The notes: generated by a model not told the origin, from the letters alone. Numbered from the stretch's first letter, positions 21,601 through 36,674 are shown. The stretch: DNA of 64,000 nucleotides from Baylisascaris procyonis (GCA_037389465.1 JAZARR010000088.1:1922001-1986000); one strand, 5' to 3'. A program made the numbers and translations.

Positions 21601-24600
21601 CGACAATAGCGTCATAGAGATGAAGACGAGAAATCGAACTGGAAGGGGGAAGAAGAAGGGAGAGCGAAAGATTAGTTCATCAAAAAAGGAGAAGGGAAAA
21701 TAGCCCGGTGGAACTTTCCTTCTTATGCTCTTCTCAGTGAATGCCATTCGCTGAAATGTTTTCTAGACCTAGAATTCAAAACTTTTGTTTAGCTGACGGA
21801 AATACAACAAAAAAGGCGACAACGTCACTATCTCGTTGATGAATCAGTCAATCAGCGCCTGCAAATCAACATATGGATACACAGAAGGCACTTCGACTTT
21901 CAGTAATAAATATCATAGAAAACATACCCGGATTAATCGAAATACATTAATTATTGTTCACCTTTTCGCACTTTTCACTTAATATTTGATCAATCAACAT
22001 TCTTTGAATCGTGCAGTAAAAAACTCCACTACATTCATCAAACATGCGGCTTAGATGATAGTACCGGTTGTTTCTTCTCATCTTCTCCCCTCCCCTTCCA
22101 CTGCACTTTTCTCGCGTCCAACAAAATATACAAAACACACGAAAAACTCACGTCGTCACAACTGAGACTGAAATCAGCCAACACTGAACGACATCTTGAA
22201 GCGATGCTGAAAGCAATGATTTCTGGAGTGCAATACCGATGAGATGCTATTCAACTTCATTTACAAAACATTAGAAAATCGTCATCGAATATATTTAAAA
22301 AATATTGAAGTTAGAGTTCTGCCTTCAGCAAATTAATTTATCTTTCGCTTCTTGCACTTTCTATAGCGAAAGAAAAAAAAGAAGCAAAGAGTGAAGACAA
22401 CATCAACAAAAAGATGCGAACTTTGCCATCGTTTCATCCCATCCCCTCCCTCTATCATTTCCCCCCCCCCCCCAAATATACCCCTTTTCAGTTAAGTGAA
22501 TCAAAAAGTCTTACGCTGTTTCCAGTGCATCATTTTTTCTTAGTGAGCTGCAGTTCGCGTTTATAAAAGTAGGTCATGACGGCATCAAAAGAATGTGCTG
22601 AAGCAATAAAAAAGAACGGAGTAGCACGAAACAAATACGTTTCAAATAATATCATTCAAAAATCGATGTGAAGATGTATGGGGCGGCTATTCGCGTGACA
22701 ACGCAACGCATTCGGAGAGCTACTGAACGACGCATGCAAATTTCAGATTGCATTTACATGATTTTTTTTTCTCTTTTTCTTTTTGTTGCTACACTGGACT
22801 CGAATTTTTTGTTGCCAATCAAAGAACATGAAGGATTAGAAAAATAGCACATGAGATATCAATGCAATATTTTTTACAAACATTTAAACATTAAATGCAT
22901 TGATGAATTAAATAAACTCTTCAAGAAATTAGTCTTCAAAATCAAAGAGTGCAAATGCTTTTTGACAAATGCAGTTATAAACGTCAAAAAATTATTGTTG
23001 AAAATTTATTTCCTATAGTGGAATCAATTTTGCCAAACGAAAAAAAAATGACCCTGTTATCAACGAATCTTTCACTTAATACTTCCCCTCATATGTAAGA
23101 CAGCCAATGAAAATGTTTGCCCAATACAGCAGCCGCAAATTATATTCAGTAACTGAAAAACATCCACTCATCTTCTCTAAAAGTTTACAAATGCTAGCAA
23201 CGTCATCTTTCACCAGAGCAGGTTTGAGTTTAAGATGTGCGTTAAGAAGTAATCAACGCCCAAATCACCGAAATGCAATCATTTCGGGGCAAACTGCTTA
23301 GAACAGAAAACGCTCAAGTTCCATCGGTGAACAAACTTTCTTCAATCGTAGGCTCATTTATTAAGTACAACATTTTCATCGATGGCAAGCTCCACGTAGA
23401 ATTTAATCACAAACACAAATCTACGTAGTGCTCGCATACGTATTACACAACACTTGTGCTCTAAGTGTATGGTTTAACTTAAGAGTGGTTAAATCTAGCC
23501 TCCGTTACATCATTTCATCCACATTTCTTACATCCCAACAGCTTGTATCGCTCAAAGTGATTCGATTTTTTGATATCGAAAAGGCAAGAGTGCATGAATT
23601 TGACTTCCTCAGCGAAATAAAACAGGCATAACGCGTACCGTGAAGCAAACTGACGAGAGGAAAATGGGTGATAGAGGCGTCTCAGATGCGAATGCCCACA
23701 CTATTTTAAATTAAAAACAAAAAAAAAGAAAAACGATACACCATCAAGAATCATCACAATCCAAACGTATCAATTTGTCATCAGAAGGGTTTTTTGTCTA
23801 ATAACTGCGAAACCAGGCGAAAAAACCTACAAAAGGCGAATGAAAAAATGCCCAGCAAAACCATAAAACAAAAACAAAAAAAAAAGAAAACAAAAAACAA
23901 CAACAGGTGAGCAGTCTTAGTTGCCTATTCTTACGGATACAGCAGATCAAGAAACTAGTGAATGTCTCCTTGATCGTTTCATGTGAGACCATAAATCTGA
24001 TATTCGTTAGGCATAAAAAAAACGTCACAGCGGAAATGTATATTCTTTTATTGCCTAACATCTAATTCATTCAAAACAGAAAAAAAGTGATTTTCAAATA
24101 AGAGTAGAAAGAACTCTGAAATAAGAAATTCAGCATCGCCATACAACGGAAGTCATCAGATTATAGCACAAAACTGATGCTTTGTTAGTGAAAAATGCAA
24201 CATTTCAACACCCAATCTCAGGTGTTCTCATATTGGCTGCATAACGTTCCACCTAATTGCACACCACTAAAATTTGTTCCTTAAGATTTACTGCGTGGAG
24301 ATTAAAAACAAGATAGAAAAAGAAACAACAAAACTCCTCAAATGCACAACAAGCAAGAGGTTTACAAAAGACTCTTCAAAACTGAAGATGGCCCATCAGA
24401 AGATTTGTCATCAAATCGCACAATTATCACTAAATTTGCAGCGTTAAAAAATTCTAAAAAATGCAACAACACCAGAAAAAAAAACCAGTTACGCTATTCA
24501 CAATTGCGCTGAAGAGAGATTTCCATAAACAATCATCATGAAACGAGTAAAATAACAGTGCAAACAAATAAGTGCTGCATTGACAACATTAATGCTATCT

Positions 24601-25024
24601 ATCATTGCATTATCACAAGCGTATTTTTGCAACGAGGCGCACTTATATGGCTCTCCTCCTCCCCCCAACATTACAATCACTTTATTGCACATCAAAACAC
24701 ATAGTGCAAAACCCTAAACAAATTTTTAAGTGAAACAATACGCCAAATTTACTTCCTAATAATAACATCGTTATGCCTGCAAAAAGTTCGCATTTAATCT
24801 TTTTTTTTTCATGGCGACAGATCATTTTACCCGCAAATTGCATTAGACACTCCACCATTCCTTTATTTCACAATAAAAGGAACGAACAGGCGATCGATTC
24901 AATCGCAAAAAAATGATACTGAATAAAGCAGTTAACGAAGCGTTTATCTGTTCCCCTAGGGAAAGCTAGTGGAACGCCCATTATGAACAGATGCCGGATT
25001 CGATGTTGCAGCAAATTGCAACAC

Positions 25025-25424
25025 TCACTTATCTCGTTTTCTCCCATGATGACATTGATGCAATCCATCTTTTTCCTTTGTTTCCTTTTCTTTCATTTGG
25101 AAGTTTGCTGCCTCAAAAGAACTTCCCTCTCCCTTTCTAACCCCATAATCACTTGCTAACAGAATCTCCCCTTCGATGGCGAAACGCCTCAATCGTCTGC
25201 ATATGTTCCGTTCAACTGGCGAATAAACTCTTACCCGACTATTCAAAACTATCTATAGCGAACTCCACACGGGTAATGTTTATATCGATGAGAAATGAAT
25301 GAAACGAACATGCTCGGTGCGACGACCCGATTGTGGATTCCGATATATGCGAATAATATTAACAGCGAAGGTACAGACGCTGAGAAGATAATATGCTTTT
25401 GTAACGATTCCAGTAATGTTACCT
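25025..25424 (-). other. Unrecognised open-frame block, possible exon(s)
   Basis: On the minus strand a strong pyrimidine-rich acceptor (CTCTTTTTTTCAG) immediately precedes 25424. Two frames stay open for 45-57 codons after it; one reads hydrophobic (GIVTKAYYLLSVCTFAVNII). A second, Lys/Glu-rich frame covers 25246-25025. No good donor links them and I recognise no family. This may be one or two exons of an unannotated gene, or chance. Confidence 0.2.
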
Positions 25425-28285
25425 GAAAAAAAGAGACAATCAGCTTGCTGGATACTACTGGCTTAATGTTGCCCTCTTCGAATATTCCACATAAACACCA
25501 CATCTATAAACAATAGCTGAGCAAAATTTTCTTAGACGGTACAAGCGTTATTGTGGGACTCGAACGGCATGTTCAACCTAAAATTGTTCAAAGAAATCTA
25601 TCATACAATAGTTTCAATTGTATCATCCATACATACTTCCAGGTTACAAGGTGATCAACTCAATACGGCATTAACTGAAAGCAGCTTTGTAATACCGAAA
25701 ACATGGCAGTTTAGGGAGTGATGAGCACTACAATACACAGAACAAGGCGAAATGTTGGTTCCTTGAAGGACAGCGCAGAATCTATTTTAGTAAATTGTAA
25801 GAGGCAGGGCAATGAAATGGACACAACGCTTCACTCAGATCGACAATTCAAAAGAGGAAAACTCACCTAGAAAGTAAATAAGTGGAAATGAACTCTTATT
25901 ACGGCAGTCACATAGCAGATATACATACTTTCAACGATTGACCAACGGTACACTCAAAAATTTACCAATACCAACGGTCAACGGTCAACGATATGGTATA
26001 TTCTTTGGTAAAAAACAAATACGACTGCTCGTATAGAATGCACTGAACAATCCATCAGCGAAAAAAATTAAAAAAAGACACATTCGCAAGAAGCTGAAAT
26101 AAATTAAAAAAGGAAAAAGCTTATCAAAAATACTTCAAAAGTCCGTTTATTCTTAACTCACAATGAAACGGCAAAGAAAGAAGAACTCCCGGCGGAAATG
26201 TTAGTGTGAGCGCATTTTAAAATCTCTATTTTTGGGGCATTTTACGAATGTTTATCATTCACGTCGATTCAGCCCATTTCAAAATGCATAGAAGTTTTCT
26301 TCTTTATGAGATTTATTTAGTTATTATATCCTAAACGCACAAAGTTATTTATTACGTTGACACAAACGATGAATTTCTTACAAGGACCCTCTTATAAGGA
26401 TTTTACAAACACTTCAAAACGTTGCTAAAAATGGAATAAAAAATGAATCACTAGATTGGGATCATCTGGCAGATTAATCGTTTTGCATATTAAAAAGCAT
26501 TATAATCATTGAAGAAATTATATCACATCTGCAGACGACACAGTAAAGACAACATTCATGAAGGAAAAAAAAATGAACAAATTGTCTAATCTTATCGAAT
26601 TACTATTCAAACTCACAAATTCCAAAAAATATGATAAACAATATGAATTCAGCTATCAATATATTATATGCGTTAATCGCCGCAAATATTCTTCGAATGA
26701 AGGGAAACGAAGGAAAGAAAAAAAAAACAGAGAAAGGATGTGATAACGTGAGGTCTTTTACAGAACATTCTCTCAAAAATGTGCTCAATTATCTAAACTC
26801 TTCGCAGGCGCAATTTTTCTAATGCTCAACGCCGTGAATGGCAAGGAAATACAAGAAATATCACCCCCCCCCCCAAAAAAAAAACAACCAATATTCAAAT
26901 GGTGGTTTCTACCTCTGAACACATGTGAGGGGAGAAACCATTTCGCTCAATGTCGCACTAGCTTCCTACCCGCTGCTAACCTCTCGAAACTGCCGAATTG
27001 TCTCTTGTGGATTCTTTTGAGCGAGCATTTCATGCCGAAACCAATGCTTCATCCTCTCTCCATTAAGCAGTACTTTTTTTTTGCTAGTTACAACACGAAT
27101 CGGAAGAAAATTGCACATATTCGTGCTTAAATAAGACGAAAAGCAGATCTCTTATCTCATGGCAAACAAACGTCAAAGTAGTCTCTAAGGCACATCTATT
27201 AGCATCTCGCAATGCACACAAGTCGTTAAAGCTTCCTTCGAAAACCAGATGTTAATAGCTAATTAAAACATCGAAATATTATAAACTAGCAAAGATAAAG
27301 TCCCGCAATAATGCACTTCAAACCTCCTCTCCCTTAGGCCTATACATCTCTTTTACAGATCCATAGGCCTGGTAGAACAAAAAAAAAAACTATCGTTATA
27401 GAGTAAATATTTCATAAAAGAATGAAGCTTTTGTAATTAGCAAATTGTCAAGTCAAAAAATATATATATATAGAAGAAGCAACTAAAAAATGGAAGCGAA
27501 AAACCTGGACAGTATACTGTTTGCAGTTTGAACCAAAACAAGTGGGGCGCAGCTTGCCAAAGCGAGTTGGCACAAAATGTTTTTTTTTTTTGCATTTCGC
27601 TAACACCCTACCAAATACTTTCATGAGTTATCAGAAAAGTAAAGACATATAGCATAATATCTTCATAATTCAGCTTATCATACTATACCTGAATAATCTT
27701 CCGCAAATGATTCCTCCTTTGGTGATAAGAAGGTGTAAACCAACATAAACTGGAAAAGTCTAAAATGAATGGCAAATTCTTTGCCAAGTTTAAAACTCTT
27801 ACAACTGAACGAGCAAGTTAAAGATTGCTTAACTGTAGGTTCTATGGTTCAAGTGCTGCAAATCCCGGATCGACTGGCAGACACACAAACATACTTGAGT
27901 GAAGACACAACAATGACATAATTCGCCTTAGCAAACACTACAAAAGCGCAATAAAAAGATATGCAATTGGTTATCGACAACAAAAACTTTATCATCGGTA
28001 GCAATAAATTTGGAATCATAACACGATTTGTGCTATAGAAATGCACCATTATCTTTCGGGATACATAGCACAAATAATGCTTTTCCGCAAAGGTGTGGGA
28101 ATGGCACAAACTATTTTAGGATAACATGTTGGACATAAATTAATCAAAGGAAAATATCGATGAATATTATTTATGAAACATTTACAAGCGTACGTTAGCC
28201 ACATACATGTGAACTAGGACTGACGATCCTTCTACCCACAACGATGCCTAAGGCGATGATTTTGTACGATGAAGAGAGGAGGGAA

Positions 28286-28339
28286 GCGGGGACAGTGTGG
28301 GTGGGGGGATGGGGAGGGGGGGGGGGGGGCAGGCGGAAG
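28286..28339 (+). repeat. Very G-rich tract, G-quadruplex potential
   Basis: Several runs of three to six G followed by an almost unbroken run of more than a dozen G on the plus strand. More than four G-runs of at least three are present within 50 bp. Intergenic; function unknown. Confidence 0.85.
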
Positions 28340-31300
28340 GGAGAAAGCAAGTGGTGATCTAAATAACTTTTGCAAATTGTTTCAACCGTCCATTAAACCG
28401 ATTTCAGTAGTAACGAGAAGTCAAGGAGGATCCACAAGGTCAGCTACTTCCTTTACTGCTACTTTTAGGAGAACTTAACTGTTACTAGAGTAACCTGAGT
28501 AACTATTTAACAATATATCTCAAATATCTAAATAATTCTCGTGGAAGGAGAAATTTTTTGGCCGAAAATTGAGCGGAACAATCGAATAACAAAAAAAAGA
28601 AAAAGATTATTGCTCTAGGAAGAGGCACGGTTAATGAAAACGAGAATTCAAATACAACATACGAAGCGGCTATACCCAAAGGTGGAACAATAAAAGACCC
28701 AAAACCCACTGCATGGCAACAATGTCAGCGCTATCGTCTTGAAAGAACGGGCAAAAATGTTGCGCAAATATTTACGCTCTAGAAAAGTTGACATTGCTCC
28801 GTGAAACGCCAGTAAAAAAAGAGCACCCAGAAAGAGATGAGAAAGCCCGATAACAGCAATTTTTTTCCACGGCATCCAAAAAGAGGCACTTTGAACTCAT
28901 TCTGATACCTTGAGAAAACCGTCACATTGATAATAAGTCATTCGCTATCTGCAATTAGGATCCGATAAAAGCCAGCTAAATAAATCAACTTCGATTGATG
29001 TATGAAACTCTTTTAATTCATCTGATTCACGATAACATTTGCGAAGAAATATAATCACCTGCCCGAAAGCACAAAAGCATTTGTCTTTCGGTACACATTT
29101 CCATGCTTCATTAAAATGTTATGTCCAATGCGAATAAGCTTAAAGAAATACTCGGCGAATGGCCGATAACACGACATTAACGAAACATTTGACAATCACG
29201 TTCGTGAAACACATGTGGACTCAAAAGTGAACGTTTATATGGAAGTCAGACCAACTTTTTGACAGACACAACACCACCACACAAAAGAAATAAGTGAACA
29301 AACGCAAAGATGCGCAACTGTCGGAAATCGACTAACTAAATAACCGCAATGAAAATGCAAGAAGTTCAACAGTGATGTGGAAAACCCAACTTGATAGGCT
29401 ATGCCTCCCATTACTTCGATATACAACGTTCTCACTATCACGCTAACACTTGAAATCCAAGACTATATTCATTGGGGATGACGAGTGAGAAAAACAACAA
29501 AGAGAAAAATCATGCAAAAAAAAAACAACATTGATGGGCATAGTGTTGCAGAGAAACCCGCGAAAATCCGCATTTTTCAAACTTTTTGACATTGGTTTAC
29601 TAACGTCGGAAGTGAGGCATAGAACGTGGAAATTTCCCTCTAAAAATATTTCAGCGATGATATGAAATAAGGATATCTCGGCGCGAGGATATAAAAATTG
29701 CAACTAACTACGGATGTAACGTAGATGAGATCAGAGTCTATCCCGAATTAGAATAATCCTAGATGTCTTCTCAGTTAGATATTACAGTGCGAAAATCGTT
29801 GGTATACACCGCTATCATCTCCCTGTTCCGTTTCTATCCCGAGTTCCTCTAAACGATATTTCGCATAAAACTATTTTCTGACTATAACTGTGGTTAGGAT
29901 TCAAAGATGAAGCACATCCTATCCTAATATTGACAGAAGTGATACTGTCAAAGAACGTTCAAGAAACACATCCAGATTAACTAGATGAAACAATATCGCA
30001 AGAAGAATGTTCTCTTGCAATTTATGATTCTTCATAGAGAAACACTAATTCCTTCACAGAGAAACACCAATAGCATCAGCTATTACCGAAAAGATGTCGT
30101 GAACCACAAGACACCAAGAAGGATTCTAAGTAGAAAATAGGTTTAGATAATAAAAGGAAGGGGCTCTTATTAAAAAAGATAAAACATGATCATATCCTAT
30201 ATTTCTTTAAAAGGCAACTTTGTTATGAAATAAATGCCGCAAAACATACAAGGGTTTATATTTTTAGTAGCGCTTCAGAAATCCTCTCATTTAAAAAATA
30301 TAGTTGGTATTCAAGAAAGCTCTAGCATTTTCAAGTTCTTCTCCTTCAATTCAGTGTTTAGTTGCATATAGGTATAAAGAAACAACTCATTCAGGTATTC
30401 AGAGGCTATTCAGAGGATCATTAGGCTATTCGGATATATTCAGAGAGGGATAGGGAGGATTGGAATGCGGATTTGTACATGACAGGAAGTTTTCATTTTT
30501 CACAGCGCTCAACACATCGGTTCTATTCAAGCGACCCTACACCTCAACGAACATGACATATTTTCCTATACAGCAATCAAGCTACAGACTGCAGATTTGC
30601 AACTCCCCTCTCCCTCCCCCCAATCTTTCAATGCGTGTCAATGTTCAATGACCTTTGATTCTAGTAAACATTATAAAAACGCTTAAAGACAAGCCAATAA
30701 ATAATTATCTCATAGAAAAAGTATTAAAGAGTGGCAACATACCGATCTTATTGATGGATCCATTAGCCAAAAATAAGCACTCCATAAAGTACAACAGAAG
30801 GCGATCAATAACACTACTGAAAAAAAAAAAACAAACAATAAAACTGGCAACAATAATAAAGCAAATATTTCAGCGTGCATTAAACTGTTTTTTTTTTTTT
30901 ACTACCCGCAGAGATAAGCATCTAACAATCACTGCGCTATCGAAATGTTGCGATTGTGATCGTAGAACTGATACCCAAATATCTAAATAAAACCTACAGA
31001 GGTGGAGATTGTAGCCTTCGCTTCCTCCCACTTCCCCCTTCTGCTTTGACATGCAAGCGACACCCTCCGATCGAACTTTATTAAACAGCCATCTGTCATG
31101 AAGTGTTGTTGTAAGAAAAATTTCTGGTTGTCTCTTCTTGCGTTGATAACGACCGAAGTATGCACCTAACTATACACATCCTATGACCACTTTAAAGTAA
31201 GAGGATCACTACCGAGTAAAATGCATCTCAACAGCAAAAATGCAGCTCAAAATTAACCAAGCAATGTTAGTCAATGTGAAATTAAAGTGGAACAAGGCTT

Positions 31301-34300
31301 CTGCTCCTTTATGCTCTCATCGCCCTCCCTCCCCCTTCCCCAAACCTCCTCTCTTTCAAAAAAGAGAGAAAACAACGATAAATTAAAGCAACAAAAACGG
31401 CAAGCATTACGAAACTATAACATAAACGAAATTTAATAACGAATTTCGTTTAATTAAACTATCAAAAAAAGTGGCCACCAACTGTACAATTACGATCAGT
31501 GTCGGAAATAAATGTAGCTGAATTTTATTTGCAGAAAAAATTAACGAAAATTTCTCAAACACAACTATATTCAATTCGTTTCAAATAATTTCGCGTAAAT
31601 TTCAGCGCTTGTAAGGTAAAGAGAAAGAAAACATTTGACCGAAAAAAATTGCGCACAAAACAAGTCCGGCACATAATAGTAATTTAAATAATACGCTACT
31701 GTTGGTGATGAATTGCAATTTTTTTTACTGTGCTAAATAGAAGGGAAAATATAAGAGAACAAAAAAGAAATTCTCACAATAGCATCAGCTAAAACCAACG
31801 TACATCGCCACCGTGTGGCGGAGGGATGCATACTTTGGATCACTTCAGTAAGACGTCGCTCAAAATATCGTAGATCTGAAAGCATTTCTAGTATTTAGAT
31901 AATCAGAAAAAAATTACACAAATAAAGTGATCAATTAACTATTAAATTCGTTATATGGTTTTAGAAACTAGCAAAAATCAACCCTAGTTCAATCCTTAGA
32001 TCTATATTATCTTATAACTGATAATCATTTTGGAGTAAATAAATAGGTGATAGTACACCTATAAATACAACCGTTCAAGAGAACAAAACCAACACAAATG
32101 GTAGCAATTGATAACGCTTTTTAAAGGGTTAAAGCCTTACCAATTGCTTCGTAATGAATTAATAATATGGAGACATTAAGAGTGTAGTGCACATTGTAAC
32201 TGTAAAGTGCCAATTGTAGTAATACTTATGATACGAGAAATGAGTATTGGGAAAGAGTGCGGAACCAAAAAATGGGAATTTCAGAAGTAAAGAAAGTCAA
32301 AGATGTGTGTCCACTGAATTATACAACGTTTCCGCTAATCGAATCAATTGTTCAGCTCGTAGAGACGATAAAATGCTGTTAAAATATAGACTATTCTAGT
32401 CGAGCAATGTTTAAAGAACAGCCATCTGGGAATATAAACAGACGTAGCCACGATCTCTGTTGGAATTTGATTGCACAAAACGAAGTTCCCTAACTTGTTC
32501 GTGACCAAGTTCAGGCTTCGAACGTTTCAAATGTTTCTGTTGCGTTTTCTTTGTCTCCCTATGCCAATGAAGTGTCCCAATAGTGTTCCCGACAATACAT
32601 GAGCTAGGTATACTGATCCATCGCCTATGCAAAATTCTGCTATTAGTGTTGATTAACTTGCCGCTGTGAATGCAACAGTTCGCAGAGCACAATCTCGATT
32701 AGCCACAGCATAAAAGTATAAACGAAATTCTATGAATAATTACGAGCATAAAGGGAGTTAATTATTTCACTGCACAGATGCATTGCCGACGAAACTGTTA
32801 AACACCTCCAATTAACGTTGGAAAAATAGTGCTAGCCCTTGTCGAATGTCAGGAAGGTGGTGAACCTAAGCAAATCATTCCCGACGGTAGCACAGCTGCC
32901 ATGCTTAGAACTTAATAATCTTTTATTACTGCAACAAAAGTAATTCGTATAAGAGATAGGGGGATTTAAAGATATTCGGCGACGGTAATGTCAACTACTT
33001 TCTGCAGCTACACCTTGAAACACTAGGAACTGAATGATGCATCCTCATAAAGCTTAGGCAATAACTGACGGCAATCTACAATAAGTGGGCTTACCCTCGC
33101 AGGCTGACGACGTTTCATCCATTTCAATATGCATGCGAACCCACCACCTGAGGTTGAATATTTCGAATCGCCACCTATAAAGTGAAACTGGAAATACTTA
33201 TGTTATTCTCTTACTGCAATGTATTATTGTAGTTTCTTTTATTCTATAAATAAATAAAGGCTTTACTACAATTACACTACTCATACTACTAGAGGCATTC
33301 GTTCAATCTAACGAATAACAGTTTGAGCAGCTAAGAGTCTTCTAAGCTCACGAAAGATGGTGAGCGACATAGAGGCAATGCCACATTGTGCTGTAAACGC
33401 GATCAAGGAATGTCCCTCTGAGGCATAAAAGGTCATTACTCATCGCAGTTTCAAAACGGTCTAAATGCACCGCAAGAGTGCTAAAACTGTTACTATACGA
33501 TCTTTCTTTTTTTGTGCATAAATTTTGGCATACATTCAAATTGAATTTTTTTTCCGGAAATTTTCAAATTTGTGCATAAACTTAACAGTTCATACTTTCC
33601 ATTGTACTATAAAATAATGATTTATTTGAGCGCAAAATATTCTCATTGAAACAATTAACAAGAAGAGAAAAAAACTGGAATAACGATATACACATATGAA
33701 TTCAGTAGAAAATATTCATCAAGTATAAGGCAAATATTCGTATAAATTTATTTAAATAAAATGGCCACCAAATTTTCCGAAAATTTTCAATAGAAATTTC
33801 ACTTTATAGTTTCCTATTTCAAAGTATTGCGTAGAAATGACAAATATTTTAAATCAAATCCAACAAACTGTTATTGTGCAACTTATTATGATCCACATAG
33901 AAAGTATTACACCTATAATCAAAGACCCTGTAAACCATTTCTTTGAACATGACTAAATTTACCCCAATTATCGCTTCCATCCTCCTCCAGCCGACCTTAC
34001 TCTTCTTAATCACTCAAAAAACCATGAAATAGCAATGGCAATTCTCGAAATGAAAAGTGACGTGTACGAAGAAGCGCTTTGGGATAAAAGGCACAGTTTT
34101 AGCAGCTCTATTCCCTCTCATCGTTGCTTCATTACATCTTCATACCACCACCATCTCCTCCCTCTACAATTATTTTTCGTTGCTTTCTGAACGAAGTTTA
34201 TTGTTATCGTTACGATTTTATTCAGTGATTCATCGGCGAACAATCTAGCATCATGTATCACATAATTTTGGGTGGAATTCATGAATGCGAACATCAGAAC

Positions 34301-35353
34301 GCAGTCATTCCTCAGAAATTCTCTTAACACATTTAATCCTTTAGTATTTGATGTCATCTATCACTTAGCAAAGGTTCCTTTATTATCAAAAGAGCAATAA
34401 AACCTCACTGAGAGAACTAACATAGACATTCGCGACTGTATTCATTTGAAGAGGGCAACGATTCTTGTATATGCAACAAACAATGGCAAAGAAAACGCTG
34501 TAGTATCGGTCCATTTTTATACAACATTATCGAATTAAGCAAAGACCGAAAGGCTTGCAAAATGGATATAAGGTGCAAGGGATGGAGAAGGGGAGGGGGG
34601 TAAGAAAAATAAATTAATTCAAGGTAAGAACCAAACACAACTAAATGGCCAGAAACATTGAACGAACAATTTTGATAAATAACAGGAATGCACAATATCC
34701 GAATGGAACAATTGCTTAGTTTATTTGATTCTCACCTTTATTGAAGTTATTTTCTTTCATTCTCCGTTTTCCTTCTTCATTTATATCCATTTCACAAATT
34801 TTTTCTTGCTTTAGCAAACTTTTCTTGTAATTTGATCCCATTGTATTGACAGCAAAACGTTATGGCAATGTTTTCTTTGTTACTTTTTCTTCCACATAAA
34901 AAGCGTTTTTTTTTCTATCCACTTGTATAAAAACGAAAGATGAATATGCGTTTTACATCACTTATCAATATACATTTGGAAGTGCTAAGAATTGAGCGTA
35001 AAAATAAAGAAAAAAATAACCTTTAATTAAAAAATAAAGGTGAAAATAAATATGACTCATTCAACAACATAAGAAATCTACACTTGAAAAATCTACCATT
35101 CTTAATTCATCACATCCTAAGATATTCGAAAAATTTTATACCCCAAATGCTTGATCTGAATGGAAAGAAGATGATGCTTGCAAATATTCAGCAATTATGC
35201 TGTCATATAGATAAACGAATAAAATATTTCTGCATTATAAAACTTGCTTGAAGTGAATTCCTAACGAAAACCACTCGAATAACGCGTCAATAATACAACG
35301 AATGCTTACTGCTTTGTGAATATATGCCACGTGATGTGCAAATGGCAAAAAAA

Positions 35354-35461
<108 letters not shown>

Positions 35462-36162
35462 TAGTCTCAGAGGTATTCAATTGATAATAGATGCTTATAT
35501 GTTTTAAAACAAAATCCTTTCAACAATAAGCAAACGCAAATATTGCTTATGTTTAAGTGCTCAGTTTAAACAAACAAACAAATGCCTATGTTTAAACGAC
35601 TTGTGCGCAAATATTCTTCACTTTTTATCGTCCTTCAGCTAGAGCTAAATAGTGTTATTTCATCGAGCAAATAACGTTTCCTCATCCATCATAAATCTCT
35701 TATTCGGCGGCATTCGACGAGGAAAAATGAGTTGTTAAATTTCTTATTTATCAACTTACGTGTTATGTTCCTTATCATCATTATTATTACATGTTCTCAA
35801 TTAGGTTCTTTTGGTTTCTTACCATGTTATATGATTTGAGCAGCTTAAATTGTTAAGTTTTAAGCAACTCTTGAAGTTAAATGATTTATCATTATACGTG
35901 AAAATTTATGTCCTAGAATTGGCCTAAAAATTTTTGAGTTTTTTCTTTGAGCGCATAATTACGTTTTATTTTTATTTTTGTGATTATGCAATAAAATATT
36001 CGCCAGTTTTCTTTTGAAACAGTAAAAAGTCGGATCGAGCGAAACAGCCGAATTCATCTCAACATCTCCTTTCATTAAGGTTATGTGAGTGTTTATAGAC
36101 AATCAATTTTTCGAAATCAAAAAGAACGACTAAATCTATGGTCACAAAGAAATTTGTAAGAA

Positions 36163-36674
36163 GATTTTAATGGTATTAATGAACGGTGCATTAGTGCCTG
36201 CAGTCTCCAGCTGTTTGATAGTCAATGTGCTTTATCCAAAGCCAAAAGTTTCTGCCATCCAGCCCGCTCAGCCGGACGTCTTTCCCATGAGGAATCACAA
36301 CAAAAGTATTGGAAGTTCAGGTAATGTTAGCCCGTAAGGGTTAAATCCCCGTATCTGATCTAGTCGAAAGTCTCCGTCAGGATTTACAACTTCTATCCAC
36401 TCACGATAGCCTGCTAACCGACACAGGTATCAAGGCAATAGTTCGTGACACTTATACAATACTGCGTACGAACAAAAGAAGCCTGTTCACTAGGATAGCT
36501 TCTATCGTCGGCCCGTTCCTACGGTCGTCCTGCTCTTCGAGCTCCGCACTACCGTCCGACCTCTTCTCGTTTCTGGCAAATTCACGTAGACCCGTTCGAA
36601 CACCGAAACTTCTAGATTCTGTAGTCTAAAAACTGGAATCATTGTACGAGCACATTAACCCCTTTTATAGCCTC
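36163..36674 (+). pseudogene. Coding-like relic with frame breaks, unidentified
   Basis: A GC-richer block reads as protein in consecutive plus-strand segments. 36163-36321 (LFDSQCALSKAKSFCHPARS, later HEESQQKYWKF) ends in TAA at 36322. In another frame 36345-36626 is open for 94 codons without ATG (SDLVESLRQDLQLLSTHDSL, later IASIVGPFLRSS and LPSDLFSFLANSRRP), stops at 36627, and resumes with LYEHINPFYSLPDYI. A frameshift and at least two stops suggest a decayed gene or mobile-element open frame. The minus strand is partly open too (36494-36620), so the orientation is not certain. I do not recognise the family. Confidence 0.4.

Larger units (their letters stand above)
15145..25024. other. 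Gene-poor intergenic interval
   Basis: No exon, RNA gene or transposon could be supported in these 9.9 kb. The sequence holds purine-rich G tracts (15941-15986, 16131-16165), short dinucleotide repeats (18337-18361, 18667-18685), a C-run (22461-22473) and AT-rich filler. Sequence just above 15144 should contain the SLC66A2-like promoter. Confidence 0.5.

Noticed and set aside
28648..28875. 75-codon minus-strand frame with two hydrophobic stretches
   Set aside because: No homology recognised, no splice context, and AT-rich sequence readily yields Phe/Leu-rich frames.
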